Assembly (NCBI GenBank): GCA_963070105.1
Contig: OY718807.1
Location: forward strand, 5,615,001 to 5,679,000
DNA: 64,000 bases
Reading direction: 5' to 3'
Origin: Litomosoides sigmodontis
Taxonomy: Eukaryota > Nematoda > Chromadorea > Rhabditida > Onchocercidae
Shown: positions 50,717 to 64,000 of the stretch, one piece after another
Position numbering within the stretch: the first letter of the stretch is position 1
Layout of the letters: every line of letters begins with the position of its first letter
Program-made: the position numbers and the translations under genes
Notes under the pieces: model-generated
Databases searched by the model: none
Told to the model about the DNA's origin: nothing
Seen by the model: the letters and a program-made list of their open reading frames with translations, nothing else

Positions 50717-51844
50717 CTTTTTTTCAATTAATGTTGAATTATAAGTTAAAAAGTCTGGGTCGTAAATTTCAAATAATTATAACTAAAATATCTACTTGTC
50801 AGTCGAAAAAAGAACTTAAAGAAGGAAAAAATTGCAGACAGCGGTTTTATTTTCATTTATTGCATTGCTATAAATGCATGAAATATTTGGTACTTAGGTA
50901 TATAACAGGTCACCTAAAATATCTTTCTCTTCCTTTAACTCATAAATTTAGTGTAATTGGAAATTTAAGAGAGTTCTTACTGTCACACCTCAAGCTAATA
51001 GTAAGTTAGGGGATAATGTTGGCTATTGAATTAGCAATTTTTTTTTTACTTAAAACAGAATTTGTTAATTCTTGACGGAATAAATTCAAACAATGCAGAC
51101 TTTTGCTTTTTTTTCTGTTTCTTACTAAGCTATGCAACATTATCCAACCGATAGTATATTTAGCGTTCTACTGATATCACAACAATAAACAACTTGAAAA
51201 GTCGTCAAGCAATGTCGTAACTTCAAAAAATTTGCAAAATTGAAAGTTCATAGACAGTCCTCTCAGTGTAACAATTAGCGATTATGATCGCCGAAATGCA
51301 ATATTTTGAAAAGTTGTAGTTACTAGAAATCAGAGCTGCCTATTTGGGGGAATTTTAACATTGAATTTAGGTGAGACATAGCTTTCAACTGTATTTCAGA
51401 CTTTGCAATGTACTAAAATCACAAGTCAAAGATAACGCAAATTTGCGTAATTTTTTGACGTTTAGAAATTTCTTTAGTTTAAAATATATCATTCAGTAGG
51501 GAAGCTGTGCGATTGTTTTAACGTGAAAATGAAGTGAAATTGTAAAATATGACAGAAGAAAGGATGATTTCAAATTTTATGCAACGATTAAAGTTTGTGA
51601 TTGCATTTAAAGAATTGAAAATACGAACGTTAAGGAGACAGTAAGTGCTCAGCAACAACATGAACATTTTGCTTCCTTACTTTGATTCTTATTTTAACTT
51701 TACGTCACGTTGATGCCACCTTGAACTCCAACAACGACCTCATTTAATTCGATAGACAGACTTGTCGCTCTTCCCATTCGAAATATGCGGAAAATTTTTT
51801 AACTTTTAAAAAATTATGATGTTAAAGCGACTGTTAATTTAGGT

Positions 51845-57253
<5,409 letters not shown>

Positions 57254-57396
57254 GAAGCAGTTCTTTGTAGCTTTACTATTATTATTTTATTTGTGATAGT
57301 AATAATAATAATAACACATTTTAAATAAATCAGTTTTTCGCACAGCACCAAGTCTGTGAACAAAAAAGGAACCGTCAATTCTGATTTGGAAAAGGC

Positions 57397-57406
57397 AATA
57401 AATAAA
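57397..57406 (+). terminator. Overlapping poly(A) signals for the globin gene
   Basis: AATAAATAAA about 145 bases after the predicted globin stop. This supports the 57253 end of the reading frame. Confidence 0.6.
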
Positions 57407-57591
57407 TGTTAGCGGCACGTACTGTCGAAATTATTGTTCTTTCAATTACATCCGAATGACATAGGCAAACAACAACACGATCAATAAGAGTGAATGCGAA
57501 ACTCAAAAACAACAATGAAATCCTAAAATTATCTTCTCCTTTTCAACATAAAAGCAACCTAAGTTATTCCAACAAATTTTATCTTTCAATT

Positions 57592-57612
57592 TCTCTCTCT
57601 CTCTCTCTCTCC
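57592..57612. repeat. (CT)n simple repeat
   Basis: CT dinucleotide run in intergenic DNA. Confidence 0.85.
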
Positions 57613-59380
57613 CTTTTCCTTATTTAACGCTAACTTTTCGATCTTTTCACTTAACATTTGTATCTTTGATAAAGTTATTTACATTGATGCTGCAGAAAGA
57701 GAAATTTTAGTGTTTTTAAAGATAAGATTCGTTGTTCCTAAACAGTTCCAGTACAACAACAGCAACAAAAAAGTGTAAACATGTTCAAAAACGTGAGAAG
57801 TGCACGGAGGAAGGAATACCACGTAGCCGAAAATTGTTGTAAAAATGAATTTCAAGAGGTATCGTAAATCATCCTTTGCATCGATATCTATTCAATTCAA
57901 GTCATGTCAGAATGATCTTTCCTTACCTACCTATCAATGCACATTTAAACATGAATGCCAGAAATTGATGAAAATCTTCTTTCTTTGCATGAATTTACAG
58001 TTTACAGTAAAAGCGAAAACAGTCAAAATGAAATTCTTTTCAAAGCGCAATTCAAACGCACCAAATGCCTTCCAAGTGAAATGGTTTTTTTTTTTGCAAT
58101 GATATTAAAAGAAACTGTGAGTGGAAGGAACTTCCTGAGAATGCCGCCTATCTGAAACAGCCTAGTAATTGCTGGACTAAAGCGAACGATGCGTCGTGGT
58201 TTTAGCTTAGCCTACGAGCTTTCCATTTCATATTTGAACCAAAGGCTTAAATTAACTTAAATTAACTGATAAAAGTAAAGAATCTATTTCATTTCACGTC
58301 AGTATATTTTGAAATTCCTGTGCTTCCTTGCTTCCTGCAATGCCACAAGGCTATTGCATCCTTCTTGTGGCAGAGGGATATTTTTAGAGAGGAAGCAGAT
58401 TGCAAAATTTCGCTGAAGTTCGATAAAAGTGATCAGAATGAATTAGTCAAAATGGCTTCATTTTGATTTTAGCTCTTATTCACTGAATGAATGTTAAAAA
58501 TGGCTAAACGGAAATGGCTAAAAGCATGTTGCAGTATATTTAATAGCAATTTGGATTATTTTATGAATGAATTAATATAATTCTAATTTCATTTTTCGTT
58601 CTTTCGAACTGTTACCAAACTCGACAGCAATCACTAACAAATGGAATGTATTCTTAGGTCGTGAACTATTGACATCAGAAATTCCATTTCGCTGAACAAA
58701 GGTGGAAATCCACTAGTAACCTTGACATGGCCTGTTTCACTGAGAGTATAACATTAAAGTACATCTCAAGAAGTCATCAAAAGTTTTCAAAAAAAAAACA
58801 GTTTTTTTCTCTATCTCTGCAGTGATTTAGATAGTAATCGATCGATCTTTCAATTGAGACATTTCTAAGGGAAGCAGTCGTAGAAGAATCCGTGAACGGA
58901 TAGCATCGTCTCGTCCGTTTGATGAAAAAAAAACGGACGAACGACAAGTCTAATTTGGCATTATGCACTTTCTGAAGATTGAAAGAAAAAAATTCCTGCA
59001 ATGCATGAAATTTACATATCGCGTAGGGCGGAATCGTCGCAAACGATCTTCTTTGCTTTCATATTTCTCATTCCGTCTTTGTTTTTTTCTCCCATTGGTA
59101 ATGAATGACTAAGAAATGAAATTGCTTTAGAAATTTAATGCGCATGCATGACTAATATATTGCTTCCCGCCGCAATATACATCTGCCGTACTTTTGGATG
59201 ACCTGAAATGACCGAAATAGTAATTAACCATTCATAAAATCTCTCAGATCAAGCTGCCTGGGTTTCACTTAAACGATCATTTGCCTTCATTACTACCAAG
59301 TCGCTTCCTGACATTCGTCCAGTCAGAAAACTTCTACGCAGTAATGCTAGCTGAAAAAGTGAAACCTCTGATTTAAAAAT

Positions 59381-62300
59381 TTACCTGAGCCACCTGCGCA
59401 TGAACCAAAGAGCACTTGCAGTTACAGCCAGAAGGGCAGTAGCCATAACAGACACAAATGTTGCAAATAATGTGTTACTTACGCATATCTCTGGCGTGCT
59501 CTGCCTTAGCTCGCCACTGTTTTCACCTGAATCTCTCTAATTTTCAATTAATAACTTAGATGTTATTGAGTACGCAGAAATTTTTACTAATAAAGTGATT
59601 AGGACAGCGAAGGATAGTATTAGTGAAGAAATACTTTTTATGAAAAATTTTGTCTTAAAGATACGAATTATTTTTTTATAAAATTTACATCTGAAAAATC
59701 AATATTAAAAGATTGATTTTTGCACAAAATGTAAAGCTTCCCACCTTGATATTCATCATCAGCGTCTAACACATAAACAGGCTGTGATATTAAATCTGCG
59801 TCAGCCACGAGCTTTGATCTGTCAGATACCGGCGATCGCATTAACCGACGCCTCTTTGATTGAACCTGCAACATCGTCGTCATTGCGTGGCTATGAGTTA
59901 GTGGCTTATTAGCTTCACGTAGTGAGTAGAATCCGTCAACGTCAACTCACTTTAGTGACATTCGTTGCGCGATCAACGATCGATCCACTCGCTGTTGTTG
60001 TCGTTGCGAATTTTTCGTTCCTTTGCTCTTTCTCATCGGAGCACATCGGTGGCTATAATTTTCATTTTTTTTAACAATTTGGATCAGTGATGATGCAAAT
60101 ATCACCCAATACGACGTTATTCGTGGAAGATCTCTCGTCTTTAAACGTGACGTCGGTAGTGAGGTTTGACACACAATTGAAAGATTGTTGGGAGGACAAA
60201 AGAATTGAAAAACTAAACGACAGGCCTTTTCTCAGCAGAAACAAATAACATTCAGTAATACTAAATAAGCAACTAACTTACAGTAATACCGGCACAGGCA
60301 CCGGTATCTTTGATGCACAGACGAATTTGGCACTGAAATCGAACGATTACCCGGTCAGCAAATTTGAATACTAATGATTCGCGATATGCCATGTTAAGAG
60401 ACTCAACATATGTCGGATCACCCAAAACTGTTCTATCTGTATGACACCTGAAGTATTGCTAAAGAATTTTGCGCTCTGTCCATTTAAAAATTAGAAGTTT
60501 AATCAGTTCCGCAGAATTAGATTCAAGCTATTGAATCTCGAACATCATAAGATTCTATACCCATTCTCATCAATGATAATTTGCTTTTCTCCTTGTCCAT
60601 CTTCCACATAGCAATTGTGCACCAGCAAGCCATAAGCATCTGAAAGAATCCACAATTATTCCATTTTTCATATTTGAGTGAAAAGGATGAAATTCATACC
60701 TGATAGACATTCCCATCGATGGACGATTTGCTCACCAACTCTTGCATACTTCAATATTGGTCCATCGATCTCATCTTTTCGAATCGTATAGATACAGTTT
60801 GGAAATGGATAATCATACTCTACCGCTTGCGTTGCCAGCGCACTATACAGAAGAGCTGTTAGGGGATTGTTGTAAAATAAAATTTCAATCATTTCATGCT
60901 GAGAATTTCAATTTTTAACTCGCAAGCATAGCGTAACTCTCCGCATATCAGATACTTTCACTTCCACCTGTTCCTCCACTTTCCATCTAATCCCACAATG
61001 TCGCATCTGAGAGCAGCGACATCGGAATCCGTGCGATTGCAATGAACTAGAAGCGCACACGAATACGACGTTGTGCTGAATCAGAAGGAACTAACCTCAC
61101 TTCGATTCCCGAAGAAACTGGTTGTACGATCTCGCGATACATGCATCTGATATGAAATGCTCGATCAAGTTTCGTTATAAATAACTGAAATTTGCAACAC
61201 TGTCCACTGATGATCGAATGACCTTTACTAACGCTGATGCTGGCAAATTTTTAAAACAGTTGGAAAAAATGCTATAAACTGTTTGGCAATAGCAATTTCT
61301 AATTTGAAGCGTACATTTAATTGAGAAGACATAAACGGACCTACCGGATGAAAACTGATGACAAGAATTGTGGAAAATTGCATCCCTTCCGGTTGGATCT
61401 GCAATTGGAGTGACAGGTAGAAGTTGGGGATTTGTAGTAAGCAAGCTTTTTATTCAAGAATATTATCATACCAGTCGCTGTCGATTCATATCGCACTGTC
61501 CGTGACTCAATGTAATGCCGCCTGCTGGATTTTTGCTATCTAAGATTGCCTTGCCATAATCAATTCGACAATTTGGATTGCTATAGTGACCTTTCACGAA
61601 TACTTTACCTAAAAAACTAGTCATCCGGCTCAATCAGTATTTTTTTAAAAAAAAAACTTTGGTAATAATTCATGTTTTAAATCAGCAAACTTGAAATCAC
61701 GCATCAAATACATAAGGAAGTGAGAAAAACTTCGTTTGAGATGATTTCTTTTGTGATAATAATCAACAGATTAACGTAAATGAAATAATATAAATATATT
61801 ATCAAATTAGAGAAGAAATCGTTAAAGCGAAATTTTACCTCGAAATTCCCGCTTGGTTCTAAATGCTAATTCAATCGTGTCCGGATTGCATCTTATTTCC
61901 GGAACTCCAATCAAACCGTTATCTGCATCTAACGTCGAACTCGCCTGCAACAAATGAAAGAATTTTTTGAAATAATAATTTCAAATTAAATTTCAGCTGA
62001 CATTCATTGGCATGATGTACTTCTTTTTCGTTTCATTTCTACTGTAGTTTTCTAATTTACGCAAAACTATTTATTAATTTTATTTCATTTTCAACAGCAA
62101 AATCTCAGTAATGAATAGATTTGAAAGGGAATAATTGCTCCGAGAGAGCTAGAAATTCCATCTTTTCGTCCTTTCGGCAATTTCCATCCTTTTTGAATTT
62201 TTGAATGTGTAAAACTAATTTCATTTTCAAAGGAAAGGTGAGAAAAAGAAAGATGTGTTTCCAGCCCGCATATTTCCATAATCATCACCGAGGCAGGAAG

Positions 62301-62833
62301 ATGTCAAGGTCTCCTGGTTTTTCATCTAGGCCATCCTCATCTTCGTTCTTTCAAAACTAAGTTGTTAGTCGAAAGTGAATAAAATGATGGTTATTTATAT
62401 CTATTTCAGCATGAATTTCATGATCACTCAATAATAGCAGCTTTTGATAAACACAAATTTGAAATCAAAATAAATTATGAAATTGTCCAAAAGTTTTTCG
62501 TATTCATCGATTCATCGACTGGTATATTTGAAATCCCAATATTTTACTTTTGAATATCAAACTTTTTTCGGCAATTTACTAATCATTCTAAACATTTTAC
62601 TGCTTGCATAAGTTTGGAGGAAATTTGATTAAAGAATAATCTGACAGTAAGTGAATTTCAGCAAAACTCAAGTCATAGAACGGAATTTTAAATGATCTGT
62701 GAAGGAGACTTACTTCTGACGAGTCGTGTAAGACGAACCACAGGGAGCATAGAAGATTGGAGAAGCTGTACCTCAGAAGCATTTCCAGTCCTCCCTTCCC
62801 GTTTCTTGCAAATAAAACAATGTTTAATTTCAA
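59381..62833 (-). CDS. Cuticlin-like ZP-domain transmembrane protein
   Basis: Predicted 422 aa (405 if the second Met at 62782 is used) in 11 exons (minus order): 62833-62714, 61944-61839, 61608-61472, 61398-61345, 61184-61096, 60842-60700, 60639-60561, 60447-60282, 60052-59951, 59865-59745, 59532-59381. Nematode cuticlin-like proteins polymerise through their ZP domain under the cuticle, often in alae or sensory structures. A hydrophobic leader (LLRYSFSNLLCSLWFVL) precedes the ZP-N half (DNGLIGVPEIRCNPDTIELA, VFVKGHYSNPNCRIDYG, MQFSTILVISFHP, AFHIRCMYREI) and the ZP-C half (YPFPNCIYTIRK, VGEQIVHRWEC, VFKFADRVIVRFQCQIRLC). A furin-type site KRRR lies at about 336-339. A single transmembrane helix (about 393-415) is followed by a tail of five to seven residues ending RRWLR. 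The final sense codon and stop overlap a good splice donor (AGGTAAAT). Exon 1 is less sure, but its donor phase and sequence fit. Confidence 0.9.
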
Positions 62834-64000
62834 TTACAATCTCATCTGCAGCACACGCACCTCACGCGGCTACTCATAAAACGCGAGAAATTTTTAAAGA
62901 AATCCGAGATAAGCATACGAATTTGCCATATCATTTAATAAATGCATATTGCTAACTCAGTCACATTTACCTGCAAGGTATTAGCAGCAACTCTGTTTAA
63001 CACGTACTGATTGAACAAACGGCTAACAATAATTTAATTAAGGTAAAACAGATGGCATAGGATGGAATTTAATTTGGATAAATTTCAGTTATGCTGAAAT
63101 GTTGCAAAGAAGCTAAGTTCAGGTTAGTAATGTTCAAAACTTTTTCAAGTTTAAGTGTCCAGTGATACTGTGGTATGTTGTGAACTTTAAGGGCAAACTT
63201 ATTTTAAGCTCAGTTTTTTTTTTTTTTAATTAAACCTTAAAAACGTTTGGTGTACTGAATACTTTTATCACTCAATGAGATGCAACTTTTAACGAATACG
63301 CTTTTTTTTTAATTTATTATATTTAAGTGGTGACATGTTGCTGAAGATTAACATAGCTAACAAATAATATAACGTACCTCATTCTTAGGTGAAATTGGCA
63401 AAGACAGATTTAAATAGGTAGATGAATTTCAAAAATTTGTCAGAACTCGTACTGTTTGTTTGCTTCACCTCATTTTATGGCATATTTGCCTCAACATGAA
63501 TTTTTTGATGTTTTATTAATTAGTTTTGCTCAAATTGTCACAATTTTTGATAAAAGAATTACGAATTTTGCAGACTTTCTTTCTTCTCAGAAATTTTGAT
63601 CAATAGAAAATTTAGCTCTTATCTTCCACCAATTAATCAAATTTCTACTCGGAACTTAGATTTGAGTAACAGCAAACAAATTTTGCTTTTAGACACTTTT
63701 GCCTAAGCGCTTTGAAATTTGAAGGCAAAAAAGAAAAGAAACAGCAAAAACATCTTTGCATGTGTTAGCTGCAAATTACAGCATCGCTTCAGTGTGACAA
63801 AGATGGTAAGTGAAGTGGAAGGAAACCTAAGTAGTGGAAAATGGACAATGAAGTGTGAAAGTAAATATTCATCGTTCAAGCATCAAATGAGCAAATATTA
63901 TTTTGTTGGCTCTGTGAATGGCAGCAGCAAATGGGAGCGACTGAAATGGGCTACGTTATTTGAAATGAGTTCGATTCAAAGATATATATTTGAAAAAGTT
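62834..64000. other. Upstream flank of the ZP-protein gene
   Basis: 1.2 kb of AT-rich DNA with T homopolymers near 63218 and 63303. It presumably includes the promoter and 5' UTR of the minus-strand ZP gene. I see no other gene. Confidence 0.6.

Larger units (their letters stand above)
44866..51844. other. 7 kb gene-poor region before the globin gene
   Basis: The largest gap in the window. It contains a CA microsatellite (45389-45431), a GA tract (49970-49999), a short tandem repeat (50371-50460) and an AT-palindromic tract (50655-50716). I looked for FABP-like exons (a fourth copy) and saw none. Open frames are short and low in complexity. It may hold regulatory DNA, non-coding RNA or a 5' UTR intron of the globin gene. 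Confidence 0.55.
57254..59380. other. Intergenic region between globin and ZP-protein genes (convergent)
   Basis: 2.1 kb. Contains tandem AATAAA motifs at 57397-57406 for the globin, a CT tract (57592-57612) and, near the right end, an optional minus-strand exon of the ZP gene (59249-59350; see findings). No independent gene is seen. Confidence 0.6.

Noticed and set aside
62287..62345. Acidic exon-like segment on the minus strand upstream of the ZP exons
   Set aside because: Its only donor would leave phase 2, which gives a stop when joined to the next exon. The exon at 62833-62714 joins in phase 0 and supplies a signal peptide.

Overview
This is a gene-rich stretch of a nematode nuclear genome, most likely a filarial or related spirurid worm. 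The evidence for a nematode is a strongly AT-rich composition, many small GT-AG introns, three nematode-type fatty-acid-binding proteins (FABPs), a cuticlin-like ZP protein and a nematode-style extended globin. No genus can be named from sequence alone. I rebuilt twelve protein-coding genes by joining exons at GT-AG (once GC-AG) boundaries with the reading phase checked at every junction. No rRNA, tRNA, transposon or CRISPR was recognised.

Layout, left to right. 1-3463 has no recognisable gene. 3464-7401 (+) is an FGGY kinase of the GK5 type, in 11 exons. 8956-12846 (-) is a DNAJC3/p58IPK ER co-chaperone, in 11 exons. It is divergent, across about 1.1 kb, from SF3A2 (U2 snRNP splicing factor, 13928-15795, +). 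The following genes are all on the + strand: a LAMP lysosomal membrane protein (16870-18657), mitochondrial PNPT1 (19794-24066) and PPP4R2, the regulatory subunit of protein phosphatase 4 (25408-28026). Importin-7/8 (IPO7) runs the other way (28857-35640, -) in 22 exons.

Next is a tandem cluster of three FABP genes (36523-37767, 39972-40932, 43394-44865, all +). They share the same four-exon, three-intron design. The first looks intracellular; the second and third have signal peptides. After about 7 kb of gene-poor DNA comes a 12-exon globin (51845-57253, +) with long N- and C-terminal extensions. The last gene is a cuticlin-like ZP-domain membrane protein (59381-62833, -).

Most of these are conserved housekeeping genes: splicing, mitochondrial RNA decay, nuclear import, ER folding and phosphatase regulation. 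The lineage-specific interest lies in the FABP cluster, the globin and the ZP gene. The points most worth checking are a near-perfect 38-bp-arm hairpin inside a globin intron that resembles a miRNA precursor; a GC-AG intron unique to one FABP copy; loss of the canonical ligand-binding arginine in the third FABP; a (GT)n tract of about 140 bp starting next to a globin splice donor; and an in-frame donor/acceptor pair in the ZP gene that would skip the transmembrane segment. I found no clearly undescribed multi-gene system.
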